Positions 18,599 to 30,201 of a stretch of DNA of 64,000 nt are shown here, piece after piece. Position 1 is the stretch's first letter, and the number at the start of each line of letters is the position of its first letter. The translations under genes were made by a program, and so were the position numbers. Origin of the DNA: Streptomyces sp. WMMC500. GTDB taxonomy: Bacteria > Actinomycetota > Actinomycetes > Streptomycetales > Streptomycetaceae. The notes under the pieces were generated by a model that made no database searches, was not told the origin of the DNA, and was given only the letters and a program-made list of their open reading frames with translations. The stretch spans positions 1,736,001 through 1,800,000 of the forward strand of contig NZ_CP114905.1 in NCBI RefSeq assembly GCF_027497195.1. The letters are read 5' to 3'.

Positions 18599-19243
18599 AT
18601 GCGGCATCGCACCCTCGGCCGGGCGACGGCCGCAGCCCTCGGCGCGGCGCTACTGCTCTCCGCCTGCGGGGGCTCCGACGACGAAGGCGGAGACGACATC
18701 GTAGGGGCGAAGAACAGCAGCTCCGCCTCCCCCGACGGCCCCGCGGTAGAAGAGGACCCCGACGCCCCCGCGTTCGACTTCCCCGGCGACCTCAAGGCCG
18801 ACGTGGAGCCCGCGGACACCGGGGACGACAAGAAGGACGCGGTGCTGCGCGACCAGGGCTACGCGCTCAGCGCCATGGTGGAGAGCTACGGGCAGCAGAA
18901 GGCCACGGCCAACTTCGACCGGTACTGGCAGGACCCGGCCTACACGAACTACGTGAAGGACTTCGAGCGCTTCGCGGACGAGGGCCAGCGCATCGCGGGC
19001 ACGGGACGGTACTTCAACCGCGAGGTCAGGCAGGTCGAGGACGGCAGCGCGCTCGTCGTGTTCTGCGAGGACCAGGGCGGCGGCTACGTGGTCGACGCGA
19101 AGACCGGCGAGCGCATCGGCTCCGGCGACGGCGAGAATTCCGCGGTGCTGCGGCTGTACCGGCAGACGCTCACGCGCACGGACGACGGCACCTGGACGGT
19201 GACCGAGTCCGACTGGACGGAGGGGGACGGAACATGTCGGTGA
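18599..19243 (+). CDS. Hypothetical lipoprotein
   Basis: A 214-residue lipoprotein: basic n-region RHRTLGRATAAALGAALLLSACGGS with lipobox LSAC at about residue 23, then an acidic linker (to about 65) and a globular domain. That domain includes AMVESYGQQKATANFDRYWQDPAYTNYV, which resembles small NTF2-like folds, and ends WTVTESDWTEGDGTCR. No catalytic motif recognised. It overlaps the next start by 10 nt, so the two are an operon. It probably acts at the outer face of the membrane with its partner. Confidence 0.8.
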   Translation: MRHRTLGRATAAALGAALLLSACGGSDDEGGDDIVGAKNSSSASPDGPAVEEDPDAPAFDFPGDLKADVEPADTGDDKKDAVLRDQGYALSAMVESYGQQKATANFDRYWQDPAYTNYVKDFERFADEGQRIAGTGRYFNREVRQVEDGSALVVFCEDQGGGYVVDAKTGERIGSGDGENSAVLRLYRQTLTRTDDGTWTVTESDWTEGDGTCR

Positions 19244-20250
19244 GCAAGGCGGCCGCACGCCGCTCGGGGATCGGGCTCGCGGCCACGCTGAGCGTGACCG
19301 CGGTGCTGCTGACCACGCAGCCCGCGTACGCGCAGGGCGGTGGCTGGGGTACCGACGGGGGCGGGGGATCCGACGGCGGTGACGGCATCGACGCGTGGTC
19401 CCAGGTCGTGGTCACCACCACCGGCGGCGACTCCTCCGCCCCGCCGATGACGCCCGTCCAGGGCAACTGGACTCCCCCGCCGTGCTGGTACGAGCCGCGC
19501 ATGAGCGCGGAGGAGATGGCGGAATGGGGGCCCGGCACCTGGACCCACTCGGAGAGCGCGCAGGCCGAATGGATCCGGGAGTGGGAGGAGAAGGACTGGA
19601 ACCAGGACAAGGACGGCGCCTGGTGGGACGTCGCCTACAACAAGAACATGGACGACGCGTTCGAGTCCTGTGAGATCCTCCAGGGCAACCCGTTCTGGGT
19701 GGACCAGGGGGACGTGCCGGAGGACGGCGTGAGCATCAGCCCCGAGACCCTCGCGGAGATCGCCTACAACGCGACCAGGCTGCCCGCCCCGCCGGTGGAG
19801 CTGAAGCCGGACCTCGCACTGCAGAAGGTCAACCTTCCGGTGCACGCCTCGTTCCAGAGCGACACGGGGCTGCAGAGGGTGGCGACGACCGCCAGCATCA
19901 ACCTCCTCGGCGTCCAGTACGCCGCCACCACCGTGGCCACGCCCAAGGAACTGCGGATCGACGCCGGCACCGAGTACGCCGAGCCAGGCTCGTGCACGTA
20001 CGGCCTCAGCGACGGCGGCGCGGGCGGATACGACGTCAACACCGAGGACGCCGGCTGCAACGTGACGTACCGCAAGTCCTCCGGCGAAGGCACCTACCCG
20101 CTGGAGGCCTCGCTCACCTGGGAGGTCCACTGGACCGCCTCGGCAGACCCGGACGGCCCGCCCGAGCAGGGGGACCCGCAGTTGCCCGACGGCCAGTCCT
20201 CCGGGACGTACGACGTGACCGTCAAGGAGATCCAGACGGTCGTACGCTGA
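19234..20250 (+). CDS. Secreted hypothetical protein
   Basis: A 338-residue exported protein. The Sec-type signal SKAAARRSGIGLAATLSVTAVLLT ends at AYA-QG (about residue 35). A Gly/Asp-rich linker, a Trp/Glu-rich middle (CWYEPRMSAEEMAEWGPGTW...) and a C-terminal beta-rich part follow, with two cysteines about 27 residues apart that could form a disulfide. No sortase signal or membrane anchor. Translation is coupled to the upstream lipoprotein; start ATG 19234 follows GGAGGGGGACGG. Function not recognised. Confidence 0.75.
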   Translation: MSVSKAAARRSGIGLAATLSVTAVLLTTQPAYAQGGGWGTDGGGGSDGGDGIDAWSQVVVTTTGGDSSAPPMTPVQGNWTPPPCWYEPRMSAEEMAEWGPGTWTHSESAQAEWIREWEEKDWNQDKDGAWWDVAYNKNMDDAFESCEILQGNPFWVDQGDVPEDGVSISPETLAEIAYNATRLPAPPVELKPDLALQKVNLPVHASFQSDTGLQRVATTASINLLGVQYAATTVATPKELRIDAGTEYAEPGSCTYGLSDGGAGGYDVNTEDAGCNVTYRKSSGEGTYPLEASLTWEVHWTASADPDGPPEQGDPQLPDGQSSGTYDVTVKEIQTVVR

Positions 20251-20263
20251 CCGCCGCCGCGCG

Positions 20264-20294
20264 GCGGCCGGTGCGGTGGGCCCGCACCGGCCGC
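20264..20294. terminator. Convergent bidirectional terminator
   Basis: 12-bp perfect stem GCGGCCGGTGCG / CGCACCGGCCGC with a 7-nt loop, between the secreted protein (plus) and ngcG (minus). Confidence 0.7.
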
Positions 20295-20319
20295 GCCGCC
20301 GCCCGCGGCCCGTCGCGGG

Positions 20320-21249
20320 CTACTTCACCGCGCCGGCGGTGAGTCCGGACTGCACCTGGCGCTGGAAGATGATGTACACGACGAGGATCGGCAGCGCCGC
20401 CATCACCAGCCCCGCGAAGAGCCTGCCGTAGTCGGAGCGGTAGCCGGCCTGGGCGAAGAGCAGTCCGATGCCCTGGGTGAGCACGTAGTCGTCCTCGTTG
20501 CCCTGGTTGAGCGCGAAGGGCAGCACGTACTGGTTCCAGTGCCCGAGGAAGTTGAAGATGCCCACGCTGATCAGGCCGGGTTTCGCCATGGGCAGCATCA
20601 CCTGGAAGAAGATCCGGGTGTGGGAGGCGCCGTCGATCTCCGCGGCCTCGGAGACGGACGAGGGCAGCGTGCGGAAGAACGTGGTCATGAAGAAGATCGT
20701 GAACGGCATGGAGTAGGCGATGTACACCATGATCAGCCCGTGCCGGGTGTCGAGCAGCGACAGGTTCTTCATGACGAAGAACAGCGGCACGAGCGCCATC
20801 ACCACGGGGAAGGCCATGCCGCCGACGAAGGTGAAGTAGACGACGCGCGCGCCCTTGAAGTCGAACCGGGCGAGCACGTACGCCGCCATCGACCCGAAAA
20901 GCATGGTCAGCGGCACGGAGATGGCCACGATGACGAGGGAGTTCGCGGCGTACCGGCCGATGCGCGCCCGGCTCCAGGCGTTGGACCAGTTCGCCCAGTC
21001 GATGCTGCTGGGCAGCGCCCACGGGTTGGCCAGGATGTCGCCCGAGTCCTTCAGGGCGTTCATCAGGGCCCAGACCAGCGGGCCGGCGGCCAGCACGGTC
21101 CACAGGATGAGGAACCCGTGCGAGAAGACGTTGAGTACGGCGCCCTCGATCCGCTTGCGCGGCTCCAGCAGCGGCGACCGCGACGAGTCGTCCGCCTGGT
21201 CCGCCGTGTCGAGCGCGGCGGGGCGGTCGGTGGGTTCCGCAGTGGTCAT
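20320..21249 (-). CDS. ngcG: GlcNAc/chitobiose ABC transporter permease NgcG
   Basis: A 309-residue MalG-type permease with six membrane segments after a 40-residue polar N-terminus. The coupling EAA loop reads SEAAEIDGASHTRIFFQVMLPMAKPG. Start ATG 21249 follows GGAAGG. Last gene of ngcEFG, which in Streptomyces imports N-acetylglucosamine and N,N'-diacetylchitobiose with an external ATPase (MsiK); no ATPase gene is present here, as expected for this family. The 64-nt gap to ngcF holds a 14-bp tandem repeat. Confidence 0.92.
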   Translation of the reverse strand: MTTAEPTDRPAALDTADQADDSSRSPLLEPRKRIEGAVLNVFSHGFLILWTVLAAGPLVWALMNALKDSGDILANPWALPSSIDWANWSNAWSRARIGRYAANSLVIVAISVPLTMLFGSMAAYVLARFDFKGARVVYFTFVGGMAFPVVMALVPLFFVMKNLSLLDTRHGLIMVYIAYSMPFTIFFMTTFFRTLPSSVSEAAEIDGASHTRIFFQVMLPMAKPGLISVGIFNFLGHWNQYVLPFALNQGNEDDYVLTQGIGLLFAQAGYRSDYGRLFAGLVMAALPILVVYIIFQRQVQSGLTAGAVK

Positions 21250-21274
21250 GACCTGGCCTTCCGGATCGTGCTCG

Positions 21275-21330
21275 GCACTCGATGCTCCGTACTCATCGCT
21301 CAGTACTCGTCGCTCAGTACTCGATGCGGT
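21275..21330. repeat. Four tandem 14-bp repeats at the ngcF 3' end
   Basis: Units start at 21275, 21289, 21303 and 21317, with consensus GTACTCRTCGCTCA. The second and third differ at one base. The array spans the ngcF stop codon (21314-21316) and the ngcF-ngcG gap. Confidence 0.85.
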
Positions 21331-22345
21331 CGCGGCGACGGCCGACGGACAGCGCGGCCACTGCAAGGATCATGGTGAGGATGAAGAGCGCGACGCCCAT
21401 CGCCGCGCCCCGGCCGGCCTGCAACTGGCCGAAGCCGGTGTTCCAGAGGTAGACGCCGAGCACCATGGTGGAGTCGTCGGGTCCGCCCGGTCCCTGGGTG
21501 ATGATGTTGACGACGGCGAACGACTCCGCGCCGAGGGCCATGATCCCCATGTACACCCAGCCGGTCTGCACGGTGTCCCGGATGAGCGGCAGGGTGATGC
21601 GGAAGAAGGTCGCCGCCCGGCCCGCGCCGTCCAGCAGGGCGGATTCGTAGATCTCCTTGGGGATCTGCCCGATGGCCGCGGAGAACAGGACCACGAAGAA
21701 GCCGACCATGGCCCAGCACATCACGATCATCACGGCCCACAGGGCGAACTTCGAGTCCGCCAGCCAGCCGCCGTTCGGCGAGAGCGACGCGGGCAGGACG
21801 GGGTCGAGCAGCCCGACGTCGGGCTTGAAGATGTAGCCCCACAGCGCCGCGATCACCGCGATGGACAGCGCCTGCGGAAAGAAGTACACGATCTTGTACG
21901 TCTTGGCACCGCGGACCCCGGATACGGCCTCGCCCCCCTTGTGCCGGCCGCCGACGGTGACCATGAAGGCGAAGAACAGCCCGAGGGTGAGCGTCACGAA
22001 CGGGACGGCGAGGGCGAGGATCAGGTTGTTGCGGACGGCGGCCCAGAAGGTCGAGTCGTCCAGCAGCCTGGAGTAGTTCTCGAACCCCACCATGTTGAAG
22101 TCGCTGCTGACGCCGGTCCAGTCGGTGAGCGAGTAGTAGAAGGTCTGGACGAACGGCGAGATGACGAAGACCGCGTACAGCCCGAGAGGGACGGCGAGGA
22201 AGCCCGTGACGAACCGGTACTTGACGAAGGTCCGGTACCGCGGAGAGCTGCGGAAGCTCGTCTTCCGAGGCTTCTCCGGCACCGGCTGCCCGGCGGCTTC
22301 CCCGGGATCCCCCGCTTTCGTCGCGACACGGCCGTCGTCCGTCAT
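21314..22345 (-). CDS. ngcF: GlcNAc/chitobiose ABC transporter permease NgcF
   Basis: A 343-residue MalF-type permease: hydrophilic N-terminus to about 45, first segment FVTGFLAVPLGLYAVFVISPFVQTFYYSLTDW, further segments, and the EAA loop YESALLDGAGRAATFFRITLPLIRD near residue 240. Partner of NgcG in the membrane channel. The C-terminal residues are encoded inside a 14-bp tandem repeat, so the tail (RRRDRIEY) may vary between strains. Start ATG 22345, 44 nt after the ngcE stop. Confidence 0.92.
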   Translation of the reverse strand: MTDDGRVATKAGDPGEAAGQPVPEKPRKTSFRSSPRYRTFVKYRFVTGFLAVPLGLYAVFVISPFVQTFYYSLTDWTGVSSDFNMVGFENYSRLLDDSTFWAAVRNNLILALAVPFVTLTLGLFFAFMVTVGGRHKGGEAVSGVRGAKTYKIVYFFPQALSIAVIAALWGYIFKPDVGLLDPVLPASLSPNGGWLADSKFALWAVMIVMCWAMVGFFVVLFSAAIGQIPKEIYESALLDGAGRAATFFRITLPLIRDTVQTGWVYMGIMALGAESFAVVNIITQGPGGPDDSTMVLGVYLWNTGFGQLQAGRGAAMGVALFILTMILAVAALSVGRRRDRIEY

Positions 22346-22389
22346 TCCGGCGCCCCCATCTTGCTCGTTCACCGACTGGATCCGCCGCT

Positions 22390-23811
22390 TCAGTGCTTGT
22401 ACTTCTTGATGCTGTCGTCCTGGGCCGTCTCGTCGGCGATGCCCTGGATCTTGTCGATGGCCTCGGCGGGCTTGATGCCGCCCTTCATCATGTCTCCCCA
22501 GACGAAGACGATCTTCTCCCGGTACGGGGTCGGATACCAGTCGGGGAACCGGGGGTTGAGGAAGTTCTCGCCGGCTCCGTCGAGGAGCCCCACGGCGGTG
22601 GTCAGCCCGGTGCCGAGCTGGAGCCCCTCCTCGGAGCCCTCGACGCACGCCAGCGACGACACCAGCTCGGTGAAGCCCGCCGCGGACTTCTTGCTCAGCA
22701 TGTTCCGCAGGAACTCCATGGCGCCCACCGAGTTCTTACCCTTTGCCGGCACGATGAACGGCTCGCCGGCCTGCGCCCAGATGGTCTCGAACGGCATCGC
22801 GTCGGAGCTGTCCAGGTTCGGCGACGGGGAGACGGTCATCTGGAAGTCCGGGGGCGTGGTGTCCTTGGACTCGTTCTCCACCCACGAGCCGTTCGGGATG
22901 AAGATGCAGTTGCCGCGCTCGGTCCAGTCGGTCTGGACGTCCGTGTGCGTCTTGCCGGGCGAGTTCTTCAGGACGTAGCCCTTGTCGTACAGCTCGTAGT
23001 GCGCCTCCATGACGCTCTTGACCGCGTCGTGCTTCCAGGCGTTGGGTTCGAGGTTGTCGATCGCGTCGAGCACCTCGACGCCGCCGACCTTGCCGATCAT
23101 CGGCAGCATGCTGAAGCCGAGGTACTGGGGGTAGACGCCGGTGTACGCGAATCCGGCGATGTTCTGCTTCTTCGCGTCCGCGCAGATGGCCAGCATGTCG
23201 TCCCAGGTCTTCGGGTACTCCCAGCCGTTGTCGTCCAGCAGCTTCTTGGAGTACCAGAGCCCGAACACCGAGTAGGCGATGTTCATCCGGTAGACCTTCT
23301 CGTCACCGTACTGGCCCATTTCGACGGTGCCGTCGCGCAGGGTGTCGCGGACCGTCTTGCTCGGGTCGTCGATGGACGGCGCGTCGAGCAGCGGGGTGAG
23401 GTCCGCGAGCTGCCCCTGCGTGATGAGCGCGGGCACGTCCATGGCCTCGTCGCCCGAGTTGTTGATGAGGTCCGGCGGGTCGCCGGCCGCCATCCGGCCC
23501 TGGACCTTCGACTGGATCTTCTCCGTCGAGCTGGTCTTCACCTTGCCGAAGCTCTTCTGGTACGCCGTGGCGTCGTCGTCGACGTACTTCGTACCGAAAC
23601 CGCCGTCGAACATCAGAACTTCGAGTTCGGCGTTCTTGTCCACACCGAGCGGGTTCTTGTCGGTCTTGTCGCCCTTCGCACCGCCGCCGTTGTCGTCGTC
23701 GCCACCGCTGGCACACGCCGACAGAGCACTGACGGTGGGGACGGAGATCAGGCCGAGTGCCACGGCCCGCTTGATCAGATCGCGGCGACCGACATGCGAG
23801 TTGGATCCCAT
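22390..23811 (-). CDS. ngcE: GlcNAc/chitobiose-binding lipoprotein NgcE
   Basis: A 473-residue family-1 solute-binding protein. It has a Tat-like RRDLIKRAV start and lipobox SACAS at about residue 30, then an acidic linker. Binding-domain segments include AELEVLMFDGGFGTKYVDDDATAYQKSF, FGLWYSKKLLDDNGWEYPKTWDDM and GNCIFIPNGSWVENES. I recognise it as the N-acetylglucosamine/diacetylchitobiose receptor class. Start ATG 23811 is set by GTGAGGA 8 nt upstream. First gene of ngcEFG, expressed from the promoter at 23966-23995 with a candidate DasR site. Confidence 0.93.
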   Translation of the reverse strand: MGSNSHVGRRDLIKRAVALGLISVPTVSALSACASGGDDDNGGGAKGDKTDKNPLGVDKNAELEVLMFDGGFGTKYVDDDATAYQKSFGKVKTSSTEKIQSKVQGRMAAGDPPDLINNSGDEAMDVPALITQGQLADLTPLLDAPSIDDPSKTVRDTLRDGTVEMGQYGDEKVYRMNIAYSVFGLWYSKKLLDDNGWEYPKTWDDMLAICADAKKQNIAGFAYTGVYPQYLGFSMLPMIGKVGGVEVLDAIDNLEPNAWKHDAVKSVMEAHYELYDKGYVLKNSPGKTHTDVQTDWTERGNCIFIPNGSWVENESKDTTPPDFQMTVSPSPNLDSSDAMPFETIWAQAGEPFIVPAKGKNSVGAMEFLRNMLSKKSAAGFTELVSSLACVEGSEEGLQLGTGLTTAVGLLDGAGENFLNPRFPDWYPTPYREKIVFVWGDMMKGGIKPAEAIDKIQGIADETAQDDSIKKYKH

Positions 23812-23962
23812 GCTCAAGTCCTCACTCTCTCCAGGACTCAGGCGGTGTACCGGATCCCCGACGCGAGGTTGCCTCATGGTGCAGGAGCCGATTACCGCTG
23901 TCAGCTGTTACGTGAGTGGTGCAGGGTGGTGCGCCGGAGGGTGGGGGTGCCGCCGGGTGCGG

Positions 23963-23978
23963 ACAGGTATAGTCCACT
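23963..23978 (-). promoter_or_regulatory. Candidate DasR-responsive element (dre)
   Basis: ACAGGTATAGTCCACT matches the dre consensus ACTGGTCTAGACCAGT at 12 of 16 positions, 13 if the allowed G/C variation near the end is counted. It covers the ngcE -10, the expected place for a GntR-type repressor. Confidence 0.65.
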
Positions 23979-23995
23979 CGGCGCCGCCTGATCAA
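23966..23995 (-). promoter_or_regulatory. ngcE promoter
   Basis: TTGATC (23995-23990), 18-nt spacer, TATACC (23971-23966) on the minus strand. The leader to the ATG is about 150 nt. Confidence 0.6.
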
Positions 23996-24000
23996 GATCG

Positions 24001-24310
24001 AATACAAGGTTCGTCAAGAGTATTTCCCGACTTGAGACCTGCGGGAAACGCACTGCGGCCCCACCCGCACCCGGTCGGCCGGAACCCTCGTCGCGGACGC
24101 CCCCGATCGCCATTGGTCCAGCCTTTTGGAGCCCCCGCCCCGCGACCCCGGGCGCCGCCCGGGCCCGCCTGGAATGTCCCGATCGGCGCCAGGGGCGTAC
24201 GTCCGTGAGCGTGCCCGCGCCGAGGTCCACGCGGCCCCCAGACGTCCCCCACCCGGGTGGCCACCACGACGACGGGACCGGACTCCGGCTTCCGGGGCAA
24301 CCGACGCCGG
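24001..24310. other. Non-coding stretch upstream of ngcE
   Basis: About 310 nt with no supported gene between the ngc promoter and the truncated exporter. It starts AT-richer than its surroundings and then returns to high GC. Confidence 0.5.
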
Positions 24311-25206
24311 CTACCCGGATTCCGCCGGGTGCTCGGAGGCGGGCCCGCCCTGGCGGGCCGCGTTGATGACGGTGAAGGCCAGCAGCGAGGCCAGCGCCAT
24401 CAGGCCGGCGGCCCACCACAGCCCGGTGGTGTAGCCGTGGACCAGGCGCTCCAGCCGCAACTGCTCGGCCGCTCGGCCGGTCTTCCCGGCGCCGTGGTCG
24501 GCGACGTGGGTGGTGGTGGCGCGGGGCGGCGATCGTGTTGAGCAGGGCCGTGCCGATCGCGGCGCCCATCTGCTGGGCGGTGTTGGCGGCGGCGGAGGCG
24601 ACGCCCGCGTTGCGGGGGTGCACCCGTTAGGTGGCCAGGCTCATCGAGGGCATGAACGCCATGCCCAGGCCCAGGCCGATCAGTGCCTCCGCCGGCAGCA
24701 CCAGGCCGGCGAAGGAGGAGTCGGCCTCCAGCCGGGTGAGCAGCAGCATGCCTGCGCCGCCGCACAGGTAGGCCGTGCCCAGCACCAGGCGTGCGGGGAA
24801 GCGGGCCGGCAGCCGGGAGGGCGATATGGGTGGAACCGGTGATCACGCCCGCCGTCATCGGCAGGAAGGCGAGGCCGGTGACGACCAGCGCGTAGTCCCT
24901 GACGACCTGGAAGTAGTAGGTCAGGCACAGGAAGGTGCCGAACAGAGTGAGGAATCCCAGGCCAGGGTGAGGTACACCCCGCCCCGGGTGCGATCGAGGA
25001 CCACCTGCGGCGGCAGCAGCGGGGCGCGCACTCTCGATTCGAGGAGGACGAAGGCGGTCAGGGATACGGCGGAGGCGGCGAACACCGTCAGGGGCACGGC
25101 GTCGGTCCAGCCGTCGGACTCGGCCCGGGTGAAGCCGTACACCAGCGACGCCACCCCGGTCGTGGCCAGCGCCACGCTCGGGAGGTCGAGCGGGGGGATG
25201 GCGCAC
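24311..25206 (-). pseudogene. Truncated, frameshifted MFS drug exporter
   Basis: Remnant of a 14-TM EmrB/QacA-type exporter. It begins mid-protein (VALATTGVASLVYGFTRAES, normally near TM6), so the whole N-terminal half is missing. The reading frame shifts near 24955 (ending LTLAWDSSL, resuming GFLTLFGTFLCLTYYFQVVRDY) and again near 24820. It shifts more times before the intact-looking C-terminus (GLWWAAGLMALASLLAFTVINAAR...) that stops at TAG 24313-24311. At least three lesions make it non-functional. It is part of a decayed block reaching to acnA. Confidence 0.85.
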
Positions 25207-25266
25207 GAGGACGGTGCGGCATACGGGCCCGGGCCCGTATGCCGCTCGCGTCCGGTGCGCCGGAGG

Positions 25267-25920
25267 TCAGGACGGGTCGTGCGCGGTGCGCTCCGTGTGC
25301 TCCTTGACCAAGGAGGCGAACTGCGCCCTGTCGTTGCTGTGCGGGAAGGGCTCCTCGGGTACGGGGACGTCGAGGAACGCGCACAGCGGTGCCCAGCCCT
25401 GGCTCACCTCGAAGACGAGGAGACGGTCGTCGTCGATCCCCCGCACGACGGCGTCGTTGTGCTCGGTGAAGACCTTCAGGGCGTGCTCCTTGTCGGCGAA
25501 CCGGCCGTCGAAGACGCCGTCCCAGACGGTCCGCAGCGACATCTGCCGCAGTTGCTCGTACACCGGGGCGGCGTCCGGCGGGGACGGCTGCATGGCCGCC
25601 GCGTAGATGCTGGAGTTGACGCTCTCGTACCAGCCTTCCGGGTCGCGTACGGTGTGGATCACCTTCGTCTGCGGGAAGGCGGCGGCGATCTCCCGCCAGT
25701 ACCGGGCCCCGGGCCAGTCCACGCTGGACCGGTAGCCGGAGTAGATCAGGGACCAGTCCTTGACCCGGCCTTCGGCCGCCTCCTCCCAGAGGGGGATCTC
25801 GTCAGGCTTGTCGAGCATGGCCAGCATGTGGTGGCACGGGCCGAAGCCGAGCTTTTCGAGGGCGAGTTTGAGGGACTTCGTGCCGGTGCGTCCGGCACCG
25901 GTGCCCAAGACGTCGAGCAT
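25267..25920 (-). CDS. Sulfotransferase family protein
   Basis: A 217-residue protein of the PAPS-dependent Sulfotransfer_4 type. The 5'-phosphosulfate-binding loop is at the N-terminus (VLGTGAGRTGTKSLKLALEKLG, residues about 4-24). The 3'-phosphate-binding segment is KVIHTVRDPEGWYESVNSSIY (about 100). C-terminal LLVFEVSQGWAPLCAFLDVPVP is the usual end. Transfers sulfate (or a related group) from PAPS to an unknown acceptor. Start ATG 25920 follows GGAAGGAAA. It appears intact although its neighbours on both sides are broken, so its pathway may be gone. Confidence 0.8.
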   Translation of the reverse strand: MLDVLGTGAGRTGTKSLKLALEKLGFGPCHHMLAMLDKPDEIPLWEEAAEGRVKDWSLIYSGYRSSVDWPGARYWREIAAAFPQTKVIHTVRDPEGWYESVNSSIYAAAMQPSPPDAAPVYEQLRQMSLRTVWDGVFDGRFADKEHALKVFTEHNDAVVRGIDDDRLLVFEVSQGWAPLCAFLDVPVPEEPFPHSNDRAQFASLVKEHTERTAHDPS

Positions 25921-25963
25921 GTCGGGTGTTTCCTTCCGGAGGAGGTGTGGGGGTGAACGCTGC

Positions 25964-26570
25964 TCACGCACCGGGCAGCAGCATCGCCCAGATCGTGGCG
26001 CCGGGGCCGAAGGCGAGGGCGACTCCGTGCTGCCCGGGCGCGAGTGGTCTGGTGGACTGGAGCTGCGCCAGCACGCCGAGCACGGCCTGAGCGGCGATGT
26101 TCCCGAACTCACGCATCGTGGCGCGGGAGACGGCCATCGAGGTCTCCGGAAGTTCGAGCGCCTCCTCGACCCGGTCGAGGAGGCGGCGCGTCAGCCCGTC
26201 CGGGTGGGTGAACTCGTCGAGGAGCGTGGCCGTGCCCAGGTCCGGGTCTGCCTCGATCCGCGCGACGCGGGACTCGCCACCCTGGCCGGTCGCCTGCGTC
26301 GCGTTGTCGAAGACGCGGTACACGTTCCCGCCCTCGCCCTCCCCGTCGTGGTGCCCGACGAAGCGGGCGCCGGCATCGAGCTGGAAGTCGCTGTTCCGGC
26401 CGCCGAGGCGCGAGATGACGGCACCCGTCAGCCGGTCGACCTTGTAGCGGTGCTGGTGTGGCGGCCCGAGACGAGCAGGTTGCCGTCCACGTCGAGGGAG
26501 ACGGCGTTGGCGGGATCTTCGGCGAACGGCGCGTCGGCCGCGCCGAGATAGCCGCGAGCCCCCGGAAGAA
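25964..26570 (-). pseudogene. Arylsulfotransferase fragment fused to type III PKS C-terminus
   Basis: Read leftward from about 26570, NAVSLDVDGNLLVSGRHT belongs to the beta-propeller of AssT-like arylsulfotransferases. A frameshift near 26450 moves to the frame HRYKVDRLTGAVISRLGGRNSDF...VYRVFDNATQ...TATLLDEFTHP, still AssT-like. Then, without a stop, the sequence turns into the last 80 or so residues of a type III polyketide synthase (LLDRVEEALELPE...SRATMREFGNIAAQAVLGVL...GVALAFGPGATIWAMLLPG), with the active-site Asn in FGNI and the GFGPG loop as AFGPG. This is a deletion-fusion relic lacking both catalytic cores, ending at 25964. Confidence 0.75.
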
Positions 26571-26847
26571 CCTCTCGGGGTACGCCCGCACCAAGCACTA
26601 CAACACCAACATCACCATCGACCTGGCGGGCGACGAGGCCGCGGGCACCTGCTCGCTCATCGCCGTTCACCTCCTCGATCCGGCTCATCCCTCGGCGCAC
26701 GCCGACGCGGGAGCGGTCTACCACTTCCGCTGCGTACGTACGCACACAGGCTGGCTCTTCACTCACGTGCGCGCAGAGATCACCTGGACCGCCGGGGTAC
26801 CCCTGTTCGCCGGTCTGCCGCCCGGAGACCCCGCGCCCTCCGGGTGA
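26571..26847 (+). pseudogene. C-terminal remnant of a SnoaL-like protein
   Basis: About 90 residues (TKHYNTNITIDLAGDEAAGTCSLIAVHLLDP ... YHFRCVRTHTGWLFTHVRAEITWTAG) match the second half of NTF2/SnoaL-like domains. The upstream part of the open frame is antisense to the arylsulfotransferase fragment, so the N-terminal half, including the usual catalytic residues, is missing. The junction is near 26570. No ribosome site is evident. Confidence 0.65.
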
Positions 26848-26861
26848 GGGCGCGGGGTCTC
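26825..26861. terminator. Strong convergent terminator (acnA)
   Basis: Perfect 16-bp stem (GAGACCCCGCGCCCTC and complement) with a 5-nt loop, 11 nt past the acnA stop. It overlaps the SnoaL remnant's stop. Confidence 0.85.
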
Positions 26862-26872
26862 GGCCGGGCGGG

Positions 26873-30140
<3,268 letters not shown>

Positions 30141-30181
30141 GCACGGCGTGCGGGGTTCCACAGGGGCCCCGCACGCCGTGC
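30141..30181. terminator. Convergent terminator
   Basis: Perfect 15-bp stem GCACGGCGTGCGGGG / CCCCGCACGCCGTGC with an 11-nt loop, 20 nt past the methyltransferase stop and 4 nt past the plus-strand small ORF. Confidence 0.75.
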
Positions 30182-30201
30182 CGGCCGGGCCGGCCCGGGG
30201 G

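Noticed and set aside
24311..26847. Active type III PKS or exporter cluster
   Set aside because: Catalytic Cys/His regions of the PKS and the N-terminal half of the exporter are missing and frames are broken.
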